A program made the translations under genes and the position numbers. Shown here in pieces: positions 8,302 through 15,884 of a DNA stretch of 64,000 nucleotides. A model generated the notes under the pieces. The model ran no database searches. It saw only the letters and a list, made by a program, of their open reading frames with translations, and was not told where the DNA came from. The DNA lies in the NCBI RefSeq assembly GCF_003047285.1, contig NZ_PZYX01000001.1:124001-188000 (forward strand). Reading direction: 5' to 3'. The first letter of the stretch is position 1; every line of letters begins with the position of its first letter. This stretch comes from Nocardioides allogilvus (lineage in GTDB: Bacteria; Actinomycetota; Actinomycetes; Propionibacteriales; Nocardioidaceae).

Positions 8302-9174
8302 TCAGGACGGCAGGGCGTACGCCGACGGGCCGACGGCCTCGACCAGCCGGTCGGCGACGAGGCCGGCCAGGCAGCGTTCGCGCTGGGTGTCGTCCGGCCA
8401 CACGGCGTGGATGCGGGACGTGGGGACCGACCCCTCTGCGTCGCGCAGCAGCGCCATGATCCGACCCCGGCACTGCCGGTCGGTGCCGTCCCAGGCCTGG
8501 CCGCGACGCGGCGGGCCGGCGTGGGCGGGGCGCCCGGCGGCCTGCCAGGCGCACCGGTCCGCGATCGGACAGGTGTCGCAGCGCGGGTCGCGGGCGGTGC
8601 AGACGAGCGCGCCGAGCTCCATCACCGCGACGGCCCAGGTGGCGGCCGTCGCGGCGTCGGTCGGCAGCAGGTCGGTGGCGAGGTCGCGCTCCGCGCGGGT
8701 CACCGACGCCGGTGGGAACTCCGTGCCGCTGACCGCCCGCGCGAACACCCGCCGCACGTTGGTGTCGAGCACGACGTGCCGCTGGCCGAAGGCGAAGCTC
8801 GCGATCGCCGCCGCTGTGTAGTCACCGATCCCGGGCAGGGCCAGCAGGTCGCCGTACGCCGCGGGCACCTCGCCGCCGTGATCGGCGACGATCGCCGTGG
8901 CGGCCGCGTGCAGCCGCAGCGCTCGTCGGGGGTAGCCGAGCCGGCCCCACATCCGTACCGCCTCGCCGGTGGACTCGGCGGCGAGCGCCGCGGGGGTGGG
9001 CCAGCGGTCCAACCAGGCGGCGTGCACCGGGAGGACCCGGGCGACCGGGGTCTGCTGGAGCATGAACTCCGAGACCATCACCGACCACGCCGACGCCGAC
9101 GGGGAGCGCCACGGGAGCTCGCGTGCGTGCTCGTCGTACCACCCGAGCACGGGGTCGTGGAGGTCGCTCATCAC
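8302..9174 (-). CDS. mutY: A/G-specific adenine glycosylase MutY
   Basis: Base-excision repair enzyme that removes adenine mispaired with 8-oxoguanine. Motifs in order: catalytic Glu in VSEFMLQQT (about residue 35), helix-hairpin-helix LPGIGDYTA (about 112), catalytic Asp in VLDTNVRR (about 134), and the [4Fe-4S] cluster ligands spaced C-x6-C-x2-C-x5-C (CTARDPRC..C....C). At 290 residues it lacks the C-terminal NUDIX-like domain found in the 350-residue E. coli enzyme, as in many actinobacteria. GTG 9174 is followed by ATG 9171; either may start, and a TAGGAT box lies 5-8 bases upstream. Confidence 0.93.
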   Translation of the reverse strand: MMSDLHDPVLGWYDEHARELPWRSPSASAWSVMVSEFMLQQTPVARVLPVHAAWLDRWPTPAALAAESTGEAVRMWGRLGYPRRALRLHAAATAIVADHGGEVPAAYGDLLALPGIGDYTAAAIASFAFGQRHVVLDTNVRRVFARAVSGTEFPPASVTRAERDLATDLLPTDAATAATWAVAVMELGALVCTARDPRCDTCPIADRCAWQAAGRPAHAGPPRRGQAWDGTDRQCRGRIMALLRDAEGSVPTSRIHAVWPDDTQRERCLAGLVADRLVEAVGPSAYALPS

Positions 9175-9239
9175 CGCAGATCCTAAGCCTGGTGGGGGTC
9201 CTCGCGGAGTGGCAGCCGCGTCGAGGCGCGCTCGCTGTC

Positions 9240-9245
9240 TACCGT
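9240..9245 (+). promoter_or_regulatory. candidate -10 box of the gene at 9252 (leaderless)
   Basis: TACCGT followed by 6 bases (GTCGCC) and the ATG. It decides between this ATG and upstream in-frame starts that would overlap mutY, in favour of 9252. Confidence 0.4.
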
Positions 9246-9251
9246 GTCGCC

Positions 9252-10061
9252 ATGGCTTCCCCGCCCCTGCAACCCCGTGGTCCGTTGCCCGCGCGCGTCT
9301 ACTGGACGCGGCGGCTGCTCCTGCTCGGCCTCGCGCTGGTGCTCGTGATCGGGTTCGCGCGGATCCTGGGTGGGTCCAGCGACGGCTCTGACGACGGTGC
9401 CAAGGCGACGACGGTCGGCGTGACGACGAGTGAGCCGACCGAGACGCCGACGACCGAGCCGGTGAAGCGCAAGCGCAAGAAGAAGAAGCAGACCCCCACC
9501 GAACCGCCGCTCGCCGAGCCCACCGGCCCGTGCGAGAACAGCGACATCGTGGCCACCCCCGTCGTGACGGAAGCCCAGGGCGGGGTCGACGTGCCGATCA
9601 CCCTCAACCTGCGCACGCTCGAGTCGCCGGCCTGCACCTGGACGGTCTCACCCGACACGCTGACCGTGTCCATCACCTCGGGCAACGACGCGATCTGGGC
9701 GAGCCGCGAGTGCCCGGCCAGCATCGTCCCCCAGGAGGTCGTCGTCCGGCAGGCCGTCGACGCACCCATCAGCGTCGTCTGGGAGGACGCTCGCCGCTCG
9801 GACGAGGGCTGCACCGCCCAACGCGAGTGGGCCCGGCTCGGCTACTACCACGTGGAGGCCGCCGCCCTCGGCGGTGAGCCGACCGACGTCCAGTTCGAGC
9901 TGGTCCGCCCCGCGAGCGCCGTGATCACCAAGACGATCACCCCCAAGCCCGAACCCACGACCAAGGGCAACGGCAAGAACAAGGGCAAGAAGAACAAGCC
10001 GGCCGACACCGACACCGCCCACACGCCCGGCGAGCAGGGCAGCGGCAACTCCGAGGGCTGA
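9252..10061 (+). CDS. membrane-anchored secreted protein of unknown function
   Basis: Not a family I can name. The 269-residue product has a short cytosolic N-terminus, one transmembrane segment (about residues 21-37), a Thr/Glu/Pro/Lys-rich linker including a KRKRKKKKQ run, then a beta-rich domain of about 140 residues with four cysteines (in GPCEN, SPACTW, SRECPA and DEGCTA) that could form two disulfides outside the cell, and a Lys-rich tail (NGKNKGKKNK). An in-frame upstream extension exists but would overlap mutY; the leaderless-type box at 9240 supports this ATG. Convergent with disA. Confidence 0.7.
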   Translation: MASPPLQPRGPLPARVYWTRRLLLLGLALVLVIGFARILGGSSDGSDDGAKATTVGVTTSEPTETPTTEPVKRKRKKKKQTPTEPPLAEPTGPCENSDIVATPVVTEAQGGVDVPITLNLRTLESPACTWTVSPDTLTVSITSGNDAIWASRECPASIVPQEVVVRQAVDAPISVVWEDARRSDEGCTAQREWARLGYYHVEAAALGGEPTDVQFELVRPASAVITKTITPKPEPTTKGNGKNKGKKNKPADTDTAHTPGEQGSGNSEG

Positions 10062-10077
10062 CTCCCGCACCACCCCC

Positions 10078-10259
10078 GGGCGGTGCCTCAGCAACCGTCC
10101 GTGGCCATCGAAACGGTTGCTGGCCCACCGCTCGTACGGCGATTCGCTGGTGACCCAGGCTCGTCCTCGGCCACGCCACCCCGGGCGGTGCCTCAGCAAC
10201 CCTTCGCGGTCATCGAAACGGTTGCTGGCCCACCGCTCGTACGGCGAGTCGCCGGTGAC
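10078..10259. repeat. tandem 77-base repeats, each carrying a hairpin
   Basis: Copy 1 is 10078-10154 and copy 2 is 10183-10259 (period 105), differing at 6 of 77 positions. Each copy folds: CAGCAACCGT (10089-10098) pairs with ACGGTTGCTG (10113-10122), with outer GCGGTG/CACCGC arms (10080-10085 and 10126-10131); the second copy keeps 8 bases of the inner stem. Intergenic, between convergent genes. Two copies with no regular spacer set, so not a CRISPR. Confidence 0.85.
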
Positions 10260-10272
10260 GCGCCCGCGGGAG

Positions 10273-10316
10273 GTGAGTCACCCACATTCGAGCGCGCGGG
10301 AATGTGGCTCACTCAC
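10273..10316. terminator. third hairpin, before the end of disA
   Basis: GTGAGTCACCCACATTC (10273-10289) and GAATGTGGCTCACTCAC (10300-10316) pair at 15 of 17 positions around a 10-base GC-rich loop. With the two hairpins upstream it probably separates the convergent transcripts of the 9252 gene and disA. Confidence 0.55.
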
Positions 10317-10353
10317 CGCTCGGCCCGAAGGCCAGCGCCGCTGCGGCGCCCGG

Positions 10354-11439
10354 TCAGATGTAGCGCTCGGTGATGCTCGACTCGGCGAGCCGGGAGAGCC
10401 CTTCGCGCACGCTGCGAGCACGGAGCTCGCCGACACCCTCGACGGCCTGGAGGTCGTCGATGCCGGCGGACAGGAGCTGCTGGAGGCCGCCGAAGTGCTC
10501 CACGAGCCGGTCGACGACCTGCGCGGGGAGGCGCGGCACCTTGGCGAGCAGGCGGTAGCCGCGCGGGGCGACGGCACCGTCGAGGTGCTCGCCCGTGCCG
10601 AGCCCGAGGACGCCGGCGACCGAGCCCGGGTCGACCAGGTCGGTGGGGGACAGGGCCGCCAGGTCGGTCAGCATCGTCTCGGGGCTGGTCTTGCGGCGCT
10701 TGCCGGTCGGGAGGTAGTCGCGGACCACGAGCTCGCGCTCGGCGTCCACGCCGGTGATGAGCTCCTCGAGCTGCAGGGAGAGCAGACGGCCGTCGGTGCC
10801 GAGCTCGAGGACGTAGTCGTCGATCTCGCTCGCGATCCGGGTGACCATCTCGAGGCGCTGGGCCACGACCGCGACGTCGCGGACGGTCACCAGGTCCTCG
10901 ATCTCCAGCGCCGAGAGGGTCGAGGAGACCTCGTCGAGGCGCATCTTGTAGCGCTCCAGGGTGGCGAGGGCCTGGTTGGCGCGGGAGAGGATCTTGCCGG
11001 AGTCCTCGAGCACGTGGCGGATGTCGCCGACGTAGGCCGCGATGATCTGCATCGACTGCGACACCGAGATCACCGGGAAGCCGGTCTGGCGCGCCACCCG
11101 GTCGGCGGTGCGGTGCCGGGTGCCGGTCTCCTCGGAGGGGATCGTGTGGTCGGGCATGAGGTGCACGGCCGCGCGGTGGATGCGCGAGACGTCCTTGTCG
11201 ACGATGATCGCGCCGTCCATCTTGGCCAGCTCGCGCAGGCCGGTGGCGGTGAAGGGGACGTCGAGGGTGAAGCCGCCCGTGGCGATCGACTCGACGGTCT
11301 TGTCGATGCCGAGCACGATCAGGGCACCGGTGCGACCGCGCAGGATCCGCTCGAGACCATCACGCAGCGCGGTGCCCGGGGCGATCTCGGCCAGCGTGGC
11401 GCGCAGACGCAGCGTGTCGTCGGTTCGCTCTGCCGCCAC
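10354..11439 (-). CDS. disA: DNA integrity scanning diadenylate cyclase DisA
   Basis: Makes the second messenger c-di-AMP from two ATP while scanning DNA for branched structures. The diadenylate cyclase domain carries the two signature motifs DGA (residues 75-77) and RHRT (108-111); a long helical spine follows and the C-terminal helix-hairpin-helix region (AGIDDLQAVEGVGELRA) binds DNA. 361 residues is standard. GTG start with a strong GGGGAGGA site 7-12 bases upstream. Lies 42 bases downstream of radA on the same strand; RadA is known to interact with and restrain DisA, so the pair is probably one operon. Confidence 0.97.
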   Translation of the reverse strand: MAAERTDDTLRLRATLAEIAPGTALRDGLERILRGRTGALIVLGIDKTVESIATGGFTLDVPFTATGLRELAKMDGAIIVDKDVSRIHRAAVHLMPDHTIPSEETGTRHRTADRVARQTGFPVISVSQSMQIIAAYVGDIRHVLEDSGKILSRANQALATLERYKMRLDEVSSTLSALEIEDLVTVRDVAVVAQRLEMVTRIASEIDDYVLELGTDGRLLSLQLEELITGVDAERELVVRDYLPTGKRRKTSPETMLTDLAALSPTDLVDPGSVAGVLGLGTGEHLDGAVAPRGYRLLAKVPRLPAQVVDRLVEHFGGLQQLLSAGIDDLQAVEGVGELRARSVREGLSRLAESSITERYI

Positions 11440-11481
11440 GGTGTAGTCCTCCCCAGAACTGCGCGCCGGTCGGCGCGGCCG

Positions 11482-12918
11482 TCAGTCTAGGGGACCACGC
11501 CCACGCTCATGGCCGTTCGTGACACGCACGGCAGTCAGTGCGGAGGCCACCGTGCTGACGTCGAGGACCTGCATGCCGTCGACCTGCCGACGTGAGTTGT
11601 CAGCAGCGCCGGGCTCGCACGGCACGATGGCCATCCGGAAGCCCTGGCGCGCGGCCTCGGCCAGCCGCTGCGGCAGGTCGCGGACCCTGCGCAGCTCGCC
11701 GGCGAGCCCGATCTCGCCCATCGCGACGATGCCCTTGGGCGGCGCCAGCCCGGTCATCGAGCTGGCGATGGCGATCGCGATCGCGAGGTCGGCCGCGGGC
11801 TCCGTGATCCGCGCGCCGCCCACCGTCGAGGCGAACACGTCGTGCTGGTGCAGCCGGATCCCGGCGTGCTGCTGGAGCACCGCGAGGATCATCGCGACCC
11901 GGGAGCCGTCGATGCCCGAGGTCGTGCGGCGGGGGCGCTCGAGGGGCGACGGCGTCACGAGCGCCTGCACCTCGGCCAGCATCGGCCGGCGACCCTCCAT
12001 CGAGACGGCCACGCAGGTGCCGGGCACCTGCGAGGAGTGGTGCTCGACGAACAGCCCGGTCGGGTCGGTGACCGCGCGGATGCCCTCGGAGGACAGATCG
12101 AAGCACCCGACCTCGTCGATGGGTCCGAACCGGTTCTTCATCGCCCGCACCATGCGGAAGCGGGAGTTGCGATCGCCCTCGAAGTGCAGCACCACGTCGA
12201 CGAGGTGCTCGAGCACGCGCGGCCCGGCGATCGAGCCGTCCTTGGTGACGTGGCCGACCAGGACGGTGGTGATGTTGCGGGTCTTGGCGACCCGGATCAG
12301 CGCGGCCGCCACCTCCTTCACCTGGGTGACGCCACCGGGGACGCCCTCGATGCCGCTCGCGCCGATGGTCTGCACGGAGTCGATGACGAGCAGTGTCGGG
12401 CGCACCTGCTCGATGTGGGTGAGCACGGCGCCCAGATCGGTCTCAGCGGCGAGGAAGAGCTCGTCGTGCACCCCGCCGGTGCGGTCGGCACGGAGCCGGA
12501 CCTGGGAAGCCGACTCCTCACCGGTGACGTAGAGGGTGCGGGTGCGGACCCGCGCGGTCTGGGCGGCGACCTCGAGCAGCAGCGTCGACTTGCCGACGCC
12601 GGGCTCGCCGGCGAGCAGGATCGCGGCTCCGGGGACCAGCCCGCCACCGAGCACCCGGTCGAGCTCGGGCACCCCGCTGGTGCGGAACTGCGAGTCCTCG
12701 ACCGACACCTGACCGATCGGCACGGCAGGGGTCGTGACCGGCGACGCGGTCGCGCGCATGGTCGGCGCGGCTGTCTCGGCGACCGATCCCCACGCCTGGC
12801 ACTCCCCACAGCGACCGACCCACTTGGTCGTCTCCCAGCCGCACTCCGTGCAGCGATAGGCAGGCCTGACCTTCGCGGATTTGCTCATGCGGTGAACCGT
12901 AGGTGACGGCACCGACAC
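11482..12918 (-). CDS. radA: DNA repair protein RadA
   Basis: RecA-like ATPase that drives branch migration of recombination intermediates. N-terminal C4 zinc finger (Cys23, 26, 37, 40), Walker A GEPGVGKST (104-112), the RadA signature KNRFG and a C-terminal Lon-protease-like domain. The GTG at 12918 directly abuts the TGA of the ankyrin gene and has GAGGTGA just before it; an ATG at 12888 (MSKSAK) gives the length more usual for RadA but has no clear ribosome binding site, so the true start may be either. Co-oriented with disA. Confidence 0.95.
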   Translation of the reverse strand: MSVPSPTVHRMSKSAKVRPAYRCTECGWETTKWVGRCGECQAWGSVAETAAPTMRATASPVTTPAVPIGQVSVEDSQFRTSGVPELDRVLGGGLVPGAAILLAGEPGVGKSTLLLEVAAQTARVRTRTLYVTGEESASQVRLRADRTGGVHDELFLAAETDLGAVLTHIEQVRPTLLVIDSVQTIGASGIEGVPGGVTQVKEVAAALIRVAKTRNITTVLVGHVTKDGSIAGPRVLEHLVDVVLHFEGDRNSRFRMVRAMKNRFGPIDEVGCFDLSSEGIRAVTDPTGLFVEHHSSQVPGTCVAVSMEGRRPMLAEVQALVTPSPLERPRRTTSGIDGSRVAMILAVLQQHAGIRLHQHDVFASTVGGARITEPAADLAIAIAIASSMTGLAPPKGIVAMGEIGLAGELRRVRDLPQRLAEAARQGFRMAIVPCEPGAADNSRRQVDGMQVLDVSTVASALTAVRVTNGHERGRGPLD

Positions 12919-14187
12919 TCACCTCGCCAGCAGGCGCGCGATCTCCTCGAAGCCGCGACGGCGCGCGTGCTCCAGCGCCGTCACCCCGTCGCGGTCGGCG
13001 AGCTGCGGGTCCGCGCCGGCCGCGAGCAGGGTCCGCACGATGCGCTGCCACGGTGTGGTTCCCTCGCCGAGGAGCACCGCCTCCAGCAACGCCGTCCAGC
13101 CGAGGTCGTTGACGTGGTCGACGTCGATGTCGGTCGCTCGCACGGCCCAGCGGACGTAGGCCGCGTGGCCGCGCTCGGCCGCCGGGATGATCGACACCCC
13201 GCCGTAGCGGTTGCGCAGCGTCACGTCGGGATCGGCGGTGAGCAGCAGCCGGCCCATCGGGACCGAGCCGGTCACACCGGTCACCAGCCACGGGGTGTCG
13301 GACTGCGCGTCGACCGCGTCGGGGTCTGCACCCAGGGCGACGAGCACGCGCGCGACCTGGCCGACGTCGCCGATCACGGCGTGCAGGAGTGGCGTACGGC
13401 GATCGCCGTCACGTGCGTCCACCTGTGCTCCGGCCCGCAGGGCGAGCGAGGCGGTGTCGGCGTCGCCCGCCCGGGCCGCTGCGAGCAGCGCCGCCTCAGG
13501 CCGGCGCACCGGCCGGTCGGCTCGTGCGAGCAGGCTCGCGATGTCGCCGTACCCACGTTGCTCCGCGTGCTCGCGCGCGGTGAACCCGTCCTCGACCGCC
13601 GGGACGGTCGCGTCGACGCCCGCGGCGAGCAGCACGCGCACGGTGTCGAGGTAGCGCTGGGACCCGTCGCCGAGGATCACCGCCTCGTGCAGCGCGGTCC
13701 AGCCCAGATTGTTGACATGGTCGAGGTCGATGCCGGCCCGGACGAGTCGCCCGGCGATGTCCCAGTGCCCGCGATCGGCCGCGCGGATCAGCCCGGTGCC
13801 GTTGAAGCGGTCCTTGGCGTCGACCCGCGCCCCGGCTGCCAGGGTGAGGTCGAGCAGGTCGCGGTGGCCCTCGCTGGTCGCGATCAGGTAGGCGCTCTGC
13901 GTCGTCTCGTCGGTGTGGTTGACGTCGGCGCCGCGCGCGATGAGGCGCCGCGCGGCCGGCAGGTCGTTGGCCCAGGCCGCGTCGATCAGCGCCGCGTTCA
14001 GTCGCGCCAGCTCGGCCCCGCTGGGGGACGGGTCGGGGGACGTCGGCCGCACCGAGGTGGCGCTCGAGGAGGGACGCACCCGGGTGGGCTCCGCGGCGGG
14101 CTCGGTCGGTGGGGTGCCGGGACGGTTCTCGCCGGCGCTGCACGCGGCGAACACCGCAAGAGTGAGGAGGAGGGAGAGCTTGCGCAT
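12919..14187 (-). CDS. ankyrin-repeat lipoprotein
   Basis: Predicted surface lipoprotein: signal peptide with lipobox VFAAC and lipidated Cys16, a Pro/Thr/Ser-rich tether (about 20-58), then ankyrin repeats to the C-terminus (422 residues). The repeats form two related halves, about 65-225 and 230-422, each containing a nearly identical block (DLDHVNNLGWTALHEAV and DVDHVNDLGWTALLEAV); the second half has about one extra repeat. Ankyrin arrays bind other proteins; the partner is unknown. Its stop codon abuts the radA start, so it may lead a radA-disA operon, but the function of the linkage is unclear. Confidence 0.85.
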   Translation of the reverse strand: MRKLSLLLTLAVFAACSAGENRPGTPPTEPAAEPTRVRPSSSATSVRPTSPDPSPSGAELARLNAALIDAAWANDLPAARRLIARGADVNHTDETTQSAYLIATSEGHRDLLDLTLAAGARVDAKDRFNGTGLIRAADRGHWDIAGRLVRAGIDLDHVNNLGWTALHEAVILGDGSQRYLDTVRVLLAAGVDATVPAVEDGFTAREHAEQRGYGDIASLLARADRPVRRPEAALLAAARAGDADTASLALRAGAQVDARDGDRRTPLLHAVIGDVGQVARVLVALGADPDAVDAQSDTPWLVTGVTGSVPMGRLLLTADPDVTLRNRYGGVSIIPAAERGHAAYVRWAVRATDIDVDHVNDLGWTALLEAVLLGEGTTPWQRIVRTLLAAGADPQLADRDGVTALEHARRRGFEEIARLLAR

Positions 14188-14206
14188 GACCTCATCCTCC
14201 CCACGC

Positions 14207-14241
14207 CGTTCCAGCGATTATGCTGCCAAGGGATTGGAACG
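14207..14241. promoter_or_regulatory. inverted repeat between the ankyrin gene and the LacI gene
   Basis: CGTTCCA (14207-14213) and TGGAACG (14235-14241) are perfect inverted copies 21 bases apart in the 69-base divergent gap, with a possible -10 TATGCT (14219-14224) between them. Position suggests an operator for the LacI protein (autoregulation and control of the lipoprotein), but the 21-base spacing is wide for one LacI dimer. Confidence 0.35.
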
Positions 14242-14256
14242 ATCAAGGAGCCAGCG

Positions 14257-15300
14257 ATGTCGAGCACGGAGCCGCGCGGACCCGGGTTCATCCCGGTGTC
14301 TCCGCCGACGCTCGCCGACGTCGCGGAGCGCGCCGGTGTCTCGCGCCAGACGGTCTCCAACGCGGTCAACAACCCCGACCTCCTGCGTCCCGACACCCTC
14401 GAGCGCGTGCGTGAGGCGATCGACGAGATGGGCTACTCGCCCAACCGTGCGGCCCGCAACCTGCGCACCCGCAGCTCGCAGCTGATCGGCCTGCGCGTCC
14501 AGCCCGCCCAGGAGGGCACGGCCAACGCGATGATGGACCGCTTCCTGCACACGCTCGTCGACACGTCGGCCGAGGCCGGCTACCACGTCCTGCTCTTCGC
14601 CGGCGACAACGACGACCCGGTCGGCGGCTACGACCACCTGCTCCGCGCCACCGCTGTCGACGCGTTCGTCGTCACCGACACCTACCTCGGCAACCCGCAG
14701 GCCGCGTGGCTGAGCGAGCAGCGGGCGCCGTTCGTCGCGTTCGGGCGTCCCTGGGACCAGCCGCACGCCACCCACCCGTGGGTCGACGTCGACGGCGCCG
14801 CCGGCACCCGCCTGGCCACCGACCACCTCATCGAGAAGGGGCACAGCCGGATCGCGTGGATCGGCTGGCGCAAGGACTCACCCATCGGGGAGGACAGGCG
14901 CGCGGGCTGGCTCGCCGCGATGCACGAGGCGGGCCACCCGACCACCGGTCTCGCGTCCCGGGTGGAGGACACCGTCCAGAGCGGCGCAGAGGCCGCCGCC
15001 GTACTCCTCGACGAGTCGGCTCCGACCGCGTTCGTCTGCGCCTCCGACACGCTCGCCATGGGCGTGCTGCACACGTTGTGGATCCGCCAGCTCGCGCCCG
15101 GTCGCGACATCGCGGTCGTCGGCTTCGACGACTCCCAGGTGGCGCAGGTGTTCCCCGTCGGGCTGACGTCGGTGCGCCAGCCGCTGGAGGACGTCGCGGT
15201 CCAGATCGTGCGCGCCCTCGAGTCGCTGCTCGGCCACCTCCCGCCGCCCGCGCAGGGCGTGCTGCTCACCCCGACCCTGGCCGTCCGCGGATCCAGCTGA
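14257..15300 (+). CDS. LacI-family transcriptional regulator
   Basis: 347 residues. The N-terminal helix-turn-helix and hinge (TLADVAERAGVSRQTVSNAV from residue 18, then the SPNRAARNLR hinge helix region) are classic LacI/GalR; the rest is a periplasmic-binding-protein-like sugar sensor domain, with FVCASDTLAMGVL and GFDDSQVAQ matching the family. The ATG at 14257 is fixed by an AAGGAG site 6 bases upstream; longer frames only overlap the ankyrin gene. No sugar transporter or hydrolase lies beside it, so the ligand and regulon cannot be guessed. Confidence 0.92.
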   Translation: MSSTEPRGPGFIPVSPPTLADVAERAGVSRQTVSNAVNNPDLLRPDTLERVREAIDEMGYSPNRAARNLRTRSSQLIGLRVQPAQEGTANAMMDRFLHTLVDTSAEAGYHVLLFAGDNDDPVGGYDHLLRATAVDAFVVTDTYLGNPQAAWLSEQRAPFVAFGRPWDQPHATHPWVDVDGAAGTRLATDHLIEKGHSRIAWIGWRKDSPIGEDRRAGWLAAMHEAGHPTTGLASRVEDTVQSGAEAAAVLLDESAPTAFVCASDTLAMGVLHTLWIRQLAPGRDIAVVGFDDSQVAQVFPVGLTSVRQPLEDVAVQIVRALESLLGHLPPPAQGVLLTPTLAVRGSS

Positions 15301-15369
15301 CTCCGGCGTCAACCCAGCGCGGCTGCACGTCGTCCCTAGTCACAGAGATCCACGAACCGAGGAGACCCT

Positions 15370-15884
15370 GTGGCCAGACGCGATACGACTTCGTCGCCTT
15401 CGTCGATGCGCGTTCCGCTGCCCTGCTGCGGACCGCGCGCCTGCTGTCGGCGGGAGATCGGCATGCCGCCGAGGACCTCGTGCAGACCGCCCTGGAGAGG
15501 GCGTACGTCGCCTGGCCCCGCATCAAGCGACGCGAGGCCCAGGAGTCCTACGTCCGTTCGATCATGACCCGCGCGGCGATCGACCGCACCCGTCGCCGCC
15601 AGCGTCGCGGCGAGGTGCTCACCGGCGAGGTGCCCGAGACGGTCACCGTCCCCGCCGGACCCGAGGACCGCGACGCGGTCTGGGGCCTGCTCGCCGCCCT
15701 GTCGCCGCGCCAGCGCGCGGTGCTGGTGCTGCGCTACTACGAGGACCAGTCCGAGGTGCAGATCGCCGAGACCCTCGGCTGCAGCACCGGCACGGTCAAG
15801 GCCCATGCCTCCCGCGGCGTCGCCCTGATGCGCGAGCTCTGCGCCGACCCCGCCACCTTCCACGCGACAGGACTGAACCGATGA
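15370..15884 (+). CDS. SigE-type ECF sigma factor, apparently frameshifted at its start
   Basis: From about 15386 the frame ending at 15884 encodes a SigE-type (SigE/SigM-like) sigma factor: region 2 (FVAFVDARSAALLRTARLL ... HAAEDLVQTALERAY) and region 4 (LSPRQRAVLVLRYYEDQSE ... GCSTGTVKAHASRG). That frame has no ATG, GTG or TTG after the lacI stop. A good start, GTG 15370 with AGGAG 6 bases upstream, encodes VARRD as relatives usually do, but lies in the next frame; inserting one base near 15382-15384 restores a normal protein of about 172 residues. Either a real mutation or a sequencing error. Overlaps its partner gene by ATGA. Confidence 0.8.

Noticed and set aside
10078..10259. Possible CRISPR array
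   Set aside because: Only two repeats of 77 bases with a single 28-base gap, no cas genes; they are folded intergenic repeats.
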